From contig JAMPGX010000011.1 in assembly GCA_023663725.1 (NCBI GenBank), forward strand, positions 44,012-108,011: a stretch of DNA of 64,000 bases, written 5' to 3'. The position numbers and the translations under genes were made by a program. Shown piece after piece: positions 26,208 to 35,214 of the stretch. The notes below the pieces were generated by a model, which was not told the DNA's origin, did no database searches, and worked only from the letters and a program-made list of their open reading frames with translations. Source of the DNA: a bacterium (lineage in GTDB: Bacteria > Bacillota > Clostridia > Lachnospirales > Lachnospiraceae). Every line of letters begins with the position of its first letter. Within the stretch, counting starts at the first letter, position 1.

Positions 26208-28016
26208 TCATTTTAAGCCCTCATAGTACTCTCGTATTTTCCCTGCCATCAATCGGCGCCTCGCCTCCAGAAACGCGGAATAATCCTTGATATCCATGTG
26301 CTCAAAGCCCTCCGGCACACAATTTTCCCGCAGGTTCCGCCGCAGCTGCCCGCGGTCTACGATGCCGCCGTATACCGGCTCCCCCGTCTCGCACTGGCGA
26401 TACACCTTCTCCATATAGACACAGGGCGCCGCGTCCTTGATCTTGATATTGATCTCGGACTGCAGGTACACATAGTTGGCGATCTGGTTGTACATGGCCT
26501 TGCTGTTTATGCCATTTTTGATCAGATACTGCTTGGGGAAGAGGTGATGGATATCCCCTCGGTGCTCCAGCATGGATTTTACTTCGATATCCGTTGAGAG
26601 GAAGCCCCTGTCGCCCGCCTTGGCCTGCGCCATGAGGAACACATTGAACAGAGGGCTGCTGGCGACGGATGTATTGAGCCGGAGCAGCAATACATTGTCC
26701 CAGAACGCATCCGACAATTCCCCGCTCTCGATCTGCTCGATGTATTCCAGCGGATTGTCGTAGGACACAAAACGCTTGATATCGTAGTCGAACGCGGATT
26801 CCGGCGAGCCAGAGTACCTTCCCGTCAGGATCGTCAGCACAATCCACCTTCTCACGGCTTTTTCAATCGTGTTGGACTCCACCCCCTTACCCCGCAGCGT
26901 CAGATAGAGGATATAGCCAAAATTGAGAACATTCTGAGAGCGAATCAGCGACGCGTCGATAATCCCCGCCGACTTCACGATCATCAGATACCGCTGAAAA
27001 TTGGTCTTGTTGACAAAGCCGGCAACACCCTTTTTCAACGTTTCATAGGACTGCTGCGCAATCTCATCGCGGTATTCCTTGGTCTCAAAATCGCGCCCTG
27101 ACAGCAGGCTGACCAGATCCGATATCCTTCCCCTGTAAAATTGGGAGGTAAACGCTACGCGCAGTAAATCCGTATAGTCCGGTACATAGATATCCTCGTT
27201 CTCCGACACCACCCATCTGATACTCTCGAATTCGCCGGTGGCGGAAAATTCGGTATCGTTGGTGCGAATGGTCTCGTAATCGGCCGGAGTCTGTATGAAA
27301 TGGCAGAAGTAATCGATCATTTTCCTGATCGTATTGCCGCCATAGTTCTCATTGGAGGCGATCTTCGACATCGCAAAATCCGCCTGAGACAGCACAACAC
27401 CCTTGGAGTTGATGCGGATAAAAATATCCGTAACCTTCTCGATATCCAGCTCATGGGAGAGCTTGATCACGCCCAGGTTGTTGTTCTCGATGGCCCTCAG
27501 CCTGGTGACCACCTTGTTGATCCTGTCCTTGTCGGCATCGCTCTCCAGACCGTTGGCCTTACAATACTCCGTCACGAAGCTGTAGGTGCTAAAATTCGGA
27601 TTAAATACCAGCGAGATGTCATCAATCCAGGATATATCCTTGCTGATGGCCGGATTGCTCACCTCGAATACCTCTTTCATCGGGTGGAAGGCAATCCGAA
27701 TACGTTTCTTGCGGTAATCACTGCCCACTACCTCCTGCGCGACGATTGCGGCGGTAAGCGCGGTGACCCGCTGCTGGCCGTCGATCAGGACCTTCTTGCC
27801 GTAGGCGGTCGAGCCGTCCTTCAGCTTGACGTCCGGATTCTGCCACACGATGATGTAGCCTACCGGATAGCCCTGGTAGAGAGAGTCGACCAGGTCCCTG
27901 ACCTTGGCGGCGTCCCACACAAAGGGACGCTGGATCTCTGGGATTGCGATCTCGTTGTTTTTGATATCGGATAGGAGGGTGCTGACGGAACAGTTGTTTA
28001 CTTCGTATTGTGGCAT
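26208..28016 (-). CDS. DUF262/GmrSD-like defence protein with C-terminal HNH-like motif
   Basis: In this 602-residue protein, the N-terminal DUF262 (ParB-like fold) domain has IPEIQRPFVWDAAKV and IDGQQRVTALTAA, the nucleotide-hydrolysis signature of GmrS. The C-terminal part carries DIHHLFPKQYL (about 495) and a downstream Asn-rich segment, a DUF1524-like HNH nuclease motif as in GmrD. GmrSD enzymes are single-polypeptide or paired type IV restriction systems acting on modified phage DNA. AAAGGAG precedes the ATG. It is the first intact defence gene at this end of the island. Confidence 0.88.
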   Translation of the reverse strand: MPQYEVNNCSVSTLLSDIKNNEIAIPEIQRPFVWDAAKVRDLVDSLYQGYPVGYIIVWQNPDVKLKDGSTAYGKKVLIDGQQRVTALTAAIVAQEVVGSDYRKKRIRIAFHPMKEVFEVSNPAISKDISWIDDISLVFNPNFSTYSFVTEYCKANGLESDADKDRINKVVTRLRAIENNNLGVIKLSHELDIEKVTDIFIRINSKGVVLSQADFAMSKIASNENYGGNTIRKMIDYFCHFIQTPADYETIRTNDTEFSATGEFESIRWVVSENEDIYVPDYTDLLRVAFTSQFYRGRISDLVSLLSGRDFETKEYRDEIAQQSYETLKKGVAGFVNKTNFQRYLMIVKSAGIIDASLIRSQNVLNFGYILYLTLRGKGVESNTIEKAVRRWIVLTILTGRYSGSPESAFDYDIKRFVSYDNPLEYIEQIESGELSDAFWDNVLLLRLNTSVASSPLFNVFLMAQAKAGDRGFLSTDIEVKSMLEHRGDIHHLFPKQYLIKNGINSKAMYNQIANYVYLQSEINIKIKDAAPCVYMEKVYRQCETGEPVYGGIVDRGQLRRNLRENCVPEGFEHMDIKDYSAFLEARRRLMAGKIREYYEGLK

Positions 28017-28177
28017 GGTGGGCTCCTTTGTTATGGTTTGATTATCTCAAAAGCGTTACGATCAAATATACTTTCAGGATTTAACGACTTAAAGAACACC
28101 TGTGCTTTTTTCAAGCTCTTTAAATATTCGTAACTATATCCTCTGAGATTACTTTTATATTACAGTTTTCAAATTTT

Positions 28178-28741
28178 TCAACCTTTAAGCAATGCAATTA
28201 GACTCAATATACAGCTTACCAATGCTAAAACACTTGCAGAATAAGCATATACTCTATTACTTTCCGTTTCTTCTCCAAATGTCTTACCTGCAAGGAAGAA
28301 AAAGCTACCTATAATGATAAAGAAAATGGATACAATAATAGTGACTATTAGATCACAAATATTTTCTACATCTAACAAGCCTAAACAACCTTTAGCAAAA
28401 GAGTATGCTCCACAAATCCATAAAACTCCTCCAACTCCTTCTAAAATTGTAGAAATAACCACTATTAAAAGACCATCATATAATCGTTTTTGAAACTGGA
28501 TATTCTTATTAAGCTTAAACGGGAAAAAAATAATATTTAACCATATCAACACACGTAAATACCATGGCTTCTTCTCTCTGGGTTCTCTACGCTCTTGCAA
28601 AACATTTCTTTCAAGTTCGATTCTTTTTAATGCTCTATAATAGGCCTCAGCATATATATCTGTCAACTGTTCCACGGAAACACATTTATTTTCATTTTTT
28701 TCTAGGTTGTCCTTCTTTTTCCTTCTCCTATTTCTGCCCAT
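28178..28741 (-). CDS. Membrane protein of unknown function
   Basis: This 187-residue protein has a strongly basic N-terminus (GRNRRRKKK), then about four hydrophobic segments (LIVVISTILEGVGGVLW, IVTIIVSIFFIIIGSFFFLA and VLALVSCILSLIALL are clear). The gene is AT-rich. It lies between the DUF262 and PLD-helicase genes on the same strand, with 160 bp to the former and 48 bp to the latter. Small membrane proteins in defence islands are often effectors, but nothing here shows a toxin motif. Confidence 0.75.
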   Translation of the reverse strand: MGRNRRRKKKDNLEKNENKCVSVEQLTDIYAEAYYRALKRIELERNVLQERREPREKKPWYLRVLIWLNIIFFPFKLNKNIQFQKRLYDGLLIVVISTILEGVGGVLWICGAYSFAKGCLGLLDVENICDLIVTIIVSIFFIIIGSFFFLAGKTFGEETESNRVYAYSASVLALVSCILSLIALLKG

Positions 28742-28789
28742 GCATTTTGTTCTCCTGCAATTGTTTCTTCAAATTATTCCACCTAAAAT

Positions 28790-31300
28790 CTATTTACCCG
28801 TGTATCTCCTCCGATAATATTCCATTGACCTGTACTCCAAAATGTCCTTCATATGTTGTGCAAGCGCTGGATTCACCATACAATTCTTCATGTCTTCTCG
28901 TAAGGCGATAGCATAACCGTCTTTTTCGACGAAAAAGCCCTTGCCGGAGGCTTTCAGGAAACGAATAGGCATGGTTTTGGCCTTGCTCAGATGCTGGCGG
29001 TCGGTCATGCTGTGGTACTCTTCATAGGTTATGCCGGAGGAAAAATCTTTCCAGTTAGTTCCGGTGTCAAAGAACTCCTTCCAACTGTCAAGCACTTCCT
29101 GATCTGTCACCGCCATCCTGATGTCGCCATGGTTGTAGAAGCTGTAAAGTATGGGCATCTTGTAGACCTTCTGCATGTCCGTAGTCTCCATAAGTGAGAC
29201 GAACTCCCGCCCAAGGCCACCATAAAGTTGTTGCTCCTCTGGGGACAGTTCCCGCAATTCGTGCAGGAATTCCAAATATCTGCGGAAAGGATTTTCTCCG
29301 GCATGTGTCATGCAATATTGATAGACCTCGTCCTCCATATAGGTGAACAACTCCATGCGGGTAGGCACTCTCCCCTCCAGCAATTCCTTGACCCGATAGT
29401 ACTCCTGCTGGATGCGCTCTTTTGCCGTCAGGGATTTCCGATTTAACTCCTTAAACAGATCGATCAGGCGCATATCAAAATCTACGATACAGTCGTCAGG
29501 ATATTCTATCTCTTCCTGTTCGCGGGCGCCTCTCCCAGTCGTCCCCGTTTCGCCGCCCAGCAGCCACACCGCCCTGCCCGCCTTTTCATAGTTGCCGATA
29601 AAGTCCAGAACGTTCAGGTATTCCTTGCCCTTGCAGGTGCGAAGACCCCGCCCCAATTGCTGCAGGAATACGGTGGGTGACTCCGTGGGACGCAGGAACA
29701 TCACCATATCCAGAGACGCGATATCCAGTCCTTCATTGAACATATCCACGGAGAAAATAACCCGTATTTCCTGATTTTGCAGGCGGGCAATCGCCTTGTC
29801 CCTGTCCTCGGAATATTCCCCTGTCCCATTGCTGTATACAGCCACAGACGGGACACCCCTGCTGCAAAACTCCTTCGCCATATCCTCCGCATGCTGCCGA
29901 GAACAGCAGAAACCAAGCGCACGCCGCGAACGGTATTTTTGATAGTGCTTGAAGATCAGATCGACTCTTCCAGCACTTTGGCTGTATACCCTTGTCAGTT
30001 GTCCCTCGTCATAGCGTCCTTTTACCAGACGCAGGCCAGAGTAATCTGTCTCATCATAAATTCCGTAATAGCGGAACGGAACCAGCATTCCCTTGTTAAT
30101 GGCGTCCTTTAAGGAAATCTCATAGGGGACATTGTAGTCGCAGAGTTCATAGATATTCTTGCCGTCCATGCGCTCCGGCGTAGCCGTCAGCCCCAGCAAA
30201 AATTGTGGTTTAAAATACTCTGCAATCCTTCTGTATTGGTCATTAACAGCGTGATGAAATTCGTCAATGACGATGTAGTCAAAATATTCTGGAGGAAAAT
30301 ATTCTTCACACAGATATTCCGGTCTCCCCAAGGTCGCTACCGAGGCAAAAATAACCGGCTTGTCCGTATCCTTATATTTTCCGTCAAAAAAGCCGTAGTC
30401 GGTGGAATTGCGCACATTCTGAAAGGAGGTTGCCGCCTGTTTCAATATCTCTTCTCTGTGAGCGACAAATAATACCTTGGAATATTTGGCAGAATCAAAG
30501 GCTGCCAAATACGTCTTGCCCACACCAGTCGCCGCATGTACCAATCCCTTAGCTGCGCCCTCCGCTCTGCTTTCCTCCAGAGCATACAGTGCCTCTATCT
30601 GCGCGCCTCTGGGCTGAAACAGCGATTCCACATTGTTGTCCTGTTCCTCGCCTTGGCCGTCATAGCGGTTCAAATCCTTATATATTGCCGGTCTGTGCCA
30701 GTTCTGAGAATATCTGCGCAGTTCCGCATCATCTACAACGATTGAATGATTGAAAAACAAGTCCCTGAAAGTATCATAAAACATCTGGAAGTTCCGCGGG
30801 TCTGCCTCTTTTGTAAAGCGGTAGTTCCACTCGATACCCGAAGTCAGAGCACTTCGCGAGACATTGGAGGAACCGATATAAATCTCACTTTTTTCCTCAC
30901 TGTGAAATATGTATGACTTGGGGTGAAACGAACGGTGTTTATCATTGTAAAACCGCAAATCCACACGGTTTCCTAACTCCTTTTTGATCAGGTACAGTGC
31001 GGAGGGCTGGGTGATTCCGAGATAATTGCCTGTCAGAATCCGTATCTGTACACCCCTGTCCAGAGCAGCTTTCAGGTCCTTTAGCAGCATACGAACTCCC
31101 GATTCCATCAAAAACGAGACGATGATATCCACTCTGTCCGCTTTTTTCATGCTCATATGAAGCTGGTAATACAGATAGCGCCCCTGATCTCTGCCTCCGG
31201 TCATTACGTCCGTAAGCTCAATGGTCAGGCCGTTTACCTGTATGCGGTCCATCTGACTGTCTGATACCGCTATCTTTTCCGCAGAATTACGTTGAGCCAT
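28790..31300 (-). CDS. Phospholipase-D-like nuclease fused to a superfamily 2 helicase
   Basis: This 836-residue protein has an N-terminal PLD-like domain (about 30-160) with one HKD-type motif (HPKSYIF, His126, followed by GSSNVSRSAL). The SF2 helicase core follows: Walker A ATGVGKT, DEFHHA box, TATPERMDG and QLGRGLRTCKGK. The C-terminal 280 residues are unassigned. It resembles the helicases with N-terminal PLD and C-terminal DUF3427 found in restriction contexts. The start is the ATG at 31300 with GAGGAG, which overlaps the end of the methyltransferase gene by 31 bases; a longer frame begins at 31342. Confidence 0.87.
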   Translation of the reverse strand: MAQRNSAEKIAVSDSQMDRIQVNGLTIELTDVMTGGRDQGRYLYYQLHMSMKKADRVDIIVSFLMESGVRMLLKDLKAALDRGVQIRILTGNYLGITQPSALYLIKKELGNRVDLRFYNDKHRSFHPKSYIFHSEEKSEIYIGSSNVSRSALTSGIEWNYRFTKEADPRNFQMFYDTFRDLFFNHSIVVDDAELRRYSQNWHRPAIYKDLNRYDGQGEEQDNNVESLFQPRGAQIEALYALEESRAEGAAKGLVHAATGVGKTYLAAFDSAKYSKVLFVAHREEILKQAATSFQNVRNSTDYGFFDGKYKDTDKPVIFASVATLGRPEYLCEEYFPPEYFDYIVIDEFHHAVNDQYRRIAEYFKPQFLLGLTATPERMDGKNIYELCDYNVPYEISLKDAINKGMLVPFRYYGIYDETDYSGLRLVKGRYDEGQLTRVYSQSAGRVDLIFKHYQKYRSRRALGFCCSRQHAEDMAKEFCSRGVPSVAVYSNGTGEYSEDRDKAIARLQNQEIRVIFSVDMFNEGLDIASLDMVMFLRPTESPTVFLQQLGRGLRTCKGKEYLNVLDFIGNYEKAGRAVWLLGGETGTTGRGAREQEEIEYPDDCIVDFDMRLIDLFKELNRKSLTAKERIQQEYYRVKELLEGRVPTRMELFTYMEDEVYQYCMTHAGENPFRRYLEFLHELRELSPEEQQLYGGLGREFVSLMETTDMQKVYKMPILYSFYNHGDIRMAVTDQEVLDSWKEFFDTGTNWKDFSSGITYEEYHSMTDRQHLSKAKTMPIRFLKASGKGFFVEKDGYAIALREDMKNCMVNPALAQHMKDILEYRSMEYYRRRYTGK

Positions 31301-31863
31301 TTCTCTTCTCCTCGTTCGGGCCGTACATCCGATGTTATCCATTGTTCCTCTGTCTTAAGCGACGTGATATTCTGCATCAACGCCGCAAAGGAGGATTCTG
31401 TCATGTCTGTAAAATACCGCCCGTTTCTCTCCCCAGCAAGGCTGCCATATTTGAAGGAGGTGTAGATGATGCCGTTGGGTTTTAGGGCTGTCGCCATGTT
31501 CTCCAACACTTGGGTTAATTCGTCCAATGGCAGATGCAGGATGGAGGAACAGGCCCATATGCCGTCATACTGTTCCACTGCGTTCAGTTCTTGAAAAAGC
31601 ATCTGTTTTACAGGAATGCCTGTGTACTCGCTGGCGAGTTTGCAGAGTTCTTCGGAGCCATCTATCGCATCGACTTGGAATCCTTGGCTCAGGAAATATT
31701 TTGCGTCACGCCCAGAGCCGCAGCCGAAGTCCAGGATGGAGCCGCCCTGGGGGAGATGGGCTGTGAAGCGGGTCTGCGTGGCGGTGAAGTCCACGCAGAC
31801 GGTGGAGGCGGCGAAGGTGTGGGCGTTTTGGTTGTAGTAGGTTAGGGTGAGATTAGTCAACAA
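31270..31863 (-). CDS. Class I SAM-dependent methyltransferase
   Basis: This 197-residue protein shows motif I ILDFGCGSGRDA (about 43-54), an acidic residue at the next strand (VDAIDGS) and SSILHLP, typical of small-molecule or protein methyltransferases rather than DNA methylases. It is translationally coupled to the PLD-helicase. The start is unusual: TTG at 31863 or 31860, with only a weak GGCGG site and no in-frame ATG nearby. The native 5' end may have been lost at the junction with the vsr relic upstream. Substrate unknown. Confidence 0.82.
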   Translation of the reverse strand: MLTNLTLTYYNQNAHTFAASTVCVDFTATQTRFTAHLPQGGSILDFGCGSGRDAKYFLSQGFQVDAIDGSEELCKLASEYTGIPVKQMLFQELNAVEQYDGIWACSSILHLPLDELTQVLENMATALKPNGIIYTSFKYGSLAGERNGRYFTDMTESSFAALMQNITSLKTEEQWITSDVRPERGEEKWLNVILRKR

Positions 31864-31917
31864 TGTGCAATACCGCCTTTATTATATATTTAACTTTCTT
31901 CTATAATAATTACTCAA

Positions 31918-32279
31918 TCAAAAATATTGTCTTTTCATAATCTGAACACATCCGCTAATATTGTTTTTAATTTCATTGTCCCAAAAGCGCATTACTTTCC
32001 AATTCATAAACCATAGTTTCTTATAAATTTCATCATCTCTATATCACGCGAAATTTTTATAATTTCCCAATGTTTTCCGAAAAAATCACCGTCTCAAAAT
32101 ATTGATATTTTTTCTATGTCAAATATAATATCCGTTTTATCCTGTAACAACGTATAGTTCTTTCGATAGTGATATCCTTTCGCCCATAATGCTTGACGCA
32201 TGATAACTTCTATTCCACTGTCTTTTGCTCGAATGTGTTACATATTTTTTCTACGTTGCTCTTGAGACAAATTATCCAT
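31918..32279 (-). pseudogene. Decayed Vsr mismatch endonuclease gene
   Basis: No long frame exists, but the minus strand shows unmistakable pieces of Vsr in order. They are MDNLSQEQRRKNM, then a TAA at codon 14 (32238-32240), HIRAKDSGIEVIMRQALWAK, GYHYRKNY, DIIFDIEKISIF followed by a TGA, DGDFFGKHWEIIK, then a deletion and frameshift, and finally VMRFWDNEIKNNISGCVQIM before a stop. Intact Vsr nicks the T of T:G mismatches made when 5-methylcytosine deaminates, and its gene usually travels with a cytosine methyltransferase, as here. It starts 5 bp after the HNH gene, so it was the last gene of that operon. Confidence 0.88.
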
Positions 32280-32284
32280 CAACC

Positions 32285-33067
32285 TTACCTCTGAAAAATG
32301 ACATCATTATGATATTCTATAAAATCGGTTCCTGGAAGAAATTTATCTGGTAAAAAAATCTGCTTATAATTATATCCCCAGAACCAATCCCTGGTTTTTC
32401 CATCCATTTCAGCCTCTTTAATCCGATTAGAAATAATAATCCTGTATTCTTTACTAATAGTTATAAGTCCCCGATCAAATGCTTTATCGTGCAAATAGTT
32501 TAAGCATAGACCGTTACATGGATTAGTCCGTTCTGTCTTTTCATTACTTACTTTCCATGGTTTAATATGACTAGCCACAAGCAATTCAGACTTCGCAAGC
32601 CCAGTAATACAACAACAATTGCGATACGAATTTAACACCGACATTCTGAAAAAATATTGCCCCACTCGCTGTTTCATCATTTTTTCCCGATACTTACCTG
32701 CCGGAATTTCTTCTATATCCTCTATATCAAAAATATCAATAATATCTTTCTTCTGCATTTTCGCTTTTATCAATTGTGCTTGATATGAGAGTTCTGTCCA
32801 ATCTGCTGCAAATTCCATGAAGATTTCTTTATCTAACTTACTTCCATGCGCCATTGCCGTTACATTTCGCTTTTGTAACTCTGGATCATAATGAGCCAAA
32901 TTGTGCATTTTTAAGCCAACAGAACCTGGCGTTCTTCCTAATAGTGTTGCTAGCTCTATAATATCTGGATTAGTCTGGCCTATTTTTCCAAAGGATGTCC
33001 TACAGTATAAATCATATGCTAAGATAGTCTCTTCTCTTGACCATTTTATTCCATTTCTATTCACCAT
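32285..33067 (-). CDS. HNH endonuclease, probable restriction nuclease of the methyltransferase operon
   Basis: This 260-residue protein has an N-terminal helical region (KWSREETILAYDLYCRT to LLGRTPGSVGLKMHN) resembling a sequence-reading domain of HNH restriction enzymes. The C-terminal HNH domain shows CCITGLAKSELLVASHIKPW, NPCNGLCL and LHDKAFDRGL, supplying the His/Asn/His residues. The ATG at 33067 is preceded by GAGGG; a TTG eight codons upstream was rejected. It is AT-rich and same-strand downstream of the receiver-like gene, 88 bp away. In context it should cut DNA lacking the methylation made by the enzyme at 37846-38949. Confidence 0.88.
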   Translation of the reverse strand: MVNRNGIKWSREETILAYDLYCRTSFGKIGQTNPDIIELATLLGRTPGSVGLKMHNLAHYDPELQKRNVTAMAHGSKLDKEIFMEFAADWTELSYQAQLIKAKMQKKDIIDIFDIEDIEEIPAGKYREKMMKQRVGQYFFRMSVLNSYRNCCCITGLAKSELLVASHIKPWKVSNEKTERTNPCNGLCLNYLHDKAFDRGLITISKEYRIIISNRIKEAEMDGKTRDWFWGYNYKQIFLPDKFLPGTDFIEYHNDVIFQR

Positions 33068-33155
33068 ATGTTCCCTCACAAATAAGTACAAAATTGACCA
33101 GCGACTGACTTACACTGCTTACCTCTCTCGTAATAGATATAAATGTATCAGTATA

Positions 33156-35213
33156 TCACTCTATCGATACCTTGTCTTCAATTTTTTTAATAATCAATGT
33201 TTTCTTCTCTCCTGATTCCAAGATATAATTCAATGGCGTACCTTCCAAACCTATTTTTACACTTTCATTCATATCAAGTATATTTACAGAAATATTTATA
33301 AGTCGTGACAAAGTATCTTCTAATGCATTTTTATCAACGTACCATTCCAAATTTCCTATACTTGATAAGTTAATATCTCTATCCGGAGATAAAATCACAT
33401 CAACTGTTAAGCTAATATTCTCATTTTGTATCGTTTTTACCTGTATCTCTTGTATACGTGTCATGTTCATACAGTTAAAAGGATGCCTTCCTTGATGTTC
33501 CAAAAACATTTTATATATATATAACATATACGAATGTCTTATTCTACATATCCTTTGTACGGGATATTCTATATTTTTCGATTGCTTTTTTTCTATTATA
33601 TATTCTGATAGATTCACCAAACGCTTAGACTGCTCACTATTTGTTATTATTTTCAATTCCTTTTCATGTGTTGCATCTATTTTTAATAATGAATCAAAAT
33701 ATGTATAAAGATGTGAATATAGCTCATCATAATAGATTGGTTCCGTTCCGTCGTAGCAATACTCTGGTTCGTTCATATCAAGGATACTTTTACCTTCTGT
33801 GTTAAATTGACACAGTTCTAAAATCTGATTTTCTATAAATTCTCTAGATGTATAGTAGATTTTTAAAGCTTTTGCGTTTTCATTTTTATTTTTCAAAAAA
33901 TTAGAAATGAAAATATATTTAGGTTGGGAAACCACTGAATTATTCACGTTTGTTTGTAGTACCGTAGATGCTGAAATAAGTTCTGAAATGCCATTTTTCC
34001 TTGTCTCTTTCATCCTATTCATCATATCACAGTCTTGTCCTACTAAAATATATATTTTCTTTTTTATAATAAATACATCTCCTGAAGCAATTGGTTCGTG
34101 GTATTTATTAATACTATAATCAAACGCCTCAAATGTATTTAGAGCCAGCATTTCTTTCGAAAATTCTACTTTTTCATCCTCCAAATAATTAATAAGTCTT
34201 GTCATGCCTGCTAAAGACGCTAGTTCATCTCTATCACTTAATTTGTACTCAAACAACAATTTGATCCAATTTGCAACAACTTGATAATTTGTAGTTCCTT
34301 CATATGCCGCCATACTGGACAAATAATAAGCAACATGCTTATTTTTAATTGCCTCTTCAAACGAATTTTTTAATGTATCCAAATAAATATCCTTTAATTT
34401 ATAAAGCAAAAAACTATAAGCACTTTTTATTAAGGACATTTGAAAAGCATTTCTAGATTTATTCTTGTCAATATATTCAAAAAAAACTTGATCATCTATG
34501 CTGTCTTCATTTTCAAATGTGCTAAAAATAAGCCCACTAATATTACCTCTTTCGCCAAAATCAGTCTTCATATTTTCAATACTGTTTACGATTTCCTTTG
34601 CACATTTTTTCCCTTTCAATTGATCATCTATTATGCAAACCACAGTTCCTTCGTTCGCAATTGATTTACAAATATACTTTTTAAAATTTTCCTCCGCTTC
34701 AGAAAAGTAATCACGAAAAACACGAAACCTCTCCCAACGTCCGCTCTTTTGAACATATTCATCGAAAAGTTCTTTATATAACGCTGGCACCTCCAAACCT
34801 GCTCCATATGACGCTAATATTGCAATAATCTGGTCTCTGTTTTTCCATTCCTCAACATTAATTGCATCATATTTTTCTCTCAAGCCATATGCTACCTCAT
34901 GGCATTCTTCTTTTTTTTGTATTATACATATAGCTGTCTCAATATCATTATATGGTACTTCATCCTGCCAGTCCTTGATTACTTCAAATACTTTATCAAA
35001 TTCTATAAGGAAATCTTCTAATTGACTTGCAACAGTTTTATTACAGTCTCCAAGTTCATCCAATAAATAGTTACGATTATCCAGATGTATTCTGACTAAT
35101 CCATACATAATTTCATTTTTTGTCTTTTTAACAACAAAATCATCCTCAAAAATAACCATGTCCTTCGCACAAATTATATGAAAAAGTTTATCATACGCAA
35201 ATTTATTTTCCAT
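33156..35213 (-). CDS. Large protein of unknown family with a receiver-like segment
   Basis: This 685-residue protein is mostly helical with no recognised family. Around 190-245 the pattern VVCIIDDQL, a helix, then ISGLIFSTFEN and a Lys at DKNKS resembles strands 3-5 of a response-regulator receiver, with Asp195 or Asp196 as possible phosphoacceptor; the assignment is tentative. Further on SGDVFIIKKK and ILVGQDCDMM (about 375-400) form a distinct motif. The ATG at 35213 follows GAGGAG and begins one base after the stop of the GHKL gene, so the two are tightly coupled. The context suggests it receives a signal from the ATPase and relays it to the nuclease. The long frame could begin six codons earlier. 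Confidence 0.7.
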   Translation of the reverse strand: MENKFAYDKLFHIICAKDMVIFEDDFVVKKTKNEIMYGLVRIHLDNRNYLLDELGDCNKTVASQLEDFLIEFDKVFEVIKDWQDEVPYNDIETAICIIQKKEECHEVAYGLREKYDAINVEEWKNRDQIIAILASYGAGLEVPALYKELFDEYVQKSGRWERFRVFRDYFSEAEENFKKYICKSIANEGTVVCIIDDQLKGKKCAKEIVNSIENMKTDFGERGNISGLIFSTFENEDSIDDQVFFEYIDKNKSRNAFQMSLIKSAYSFLLYKLKDIYLDTLKNSFEEAIKNKHVAYYLSSMAAYEGTTNYQVVANWIKLLFEYKLSDRDELASLAGMTRLINYLEDEKVEFSKEMLALNTFEAFDYSINKYHEPIASGDVFIIKKKIYILVGQDCDMMNRMKETRKNGISELISASTVLQTNVNNSVVSQPKYIFISNFLKNKNENAKALKIYYTSREFIENQILELCQFNTEGKSILDMNEPEYCYDGTEPIYYDELYSHLYTYFDSLLKIDATHEKELKIITNSEQSKRLVNLSEYIIEKKQSKNIEYPVQRICRIRHSYMLYIYKMFLEHQGRHPFNCMNMTRIQEIQVKTIQNENISLTVDVILSPDRDINLSSIGNLEWYVDKNALEDTLSRLINISVNILDMNESVKIGLEGTPLNYILESGEKKTLIIKKIEDKVSIE

Positions 35214-35214
35214 G

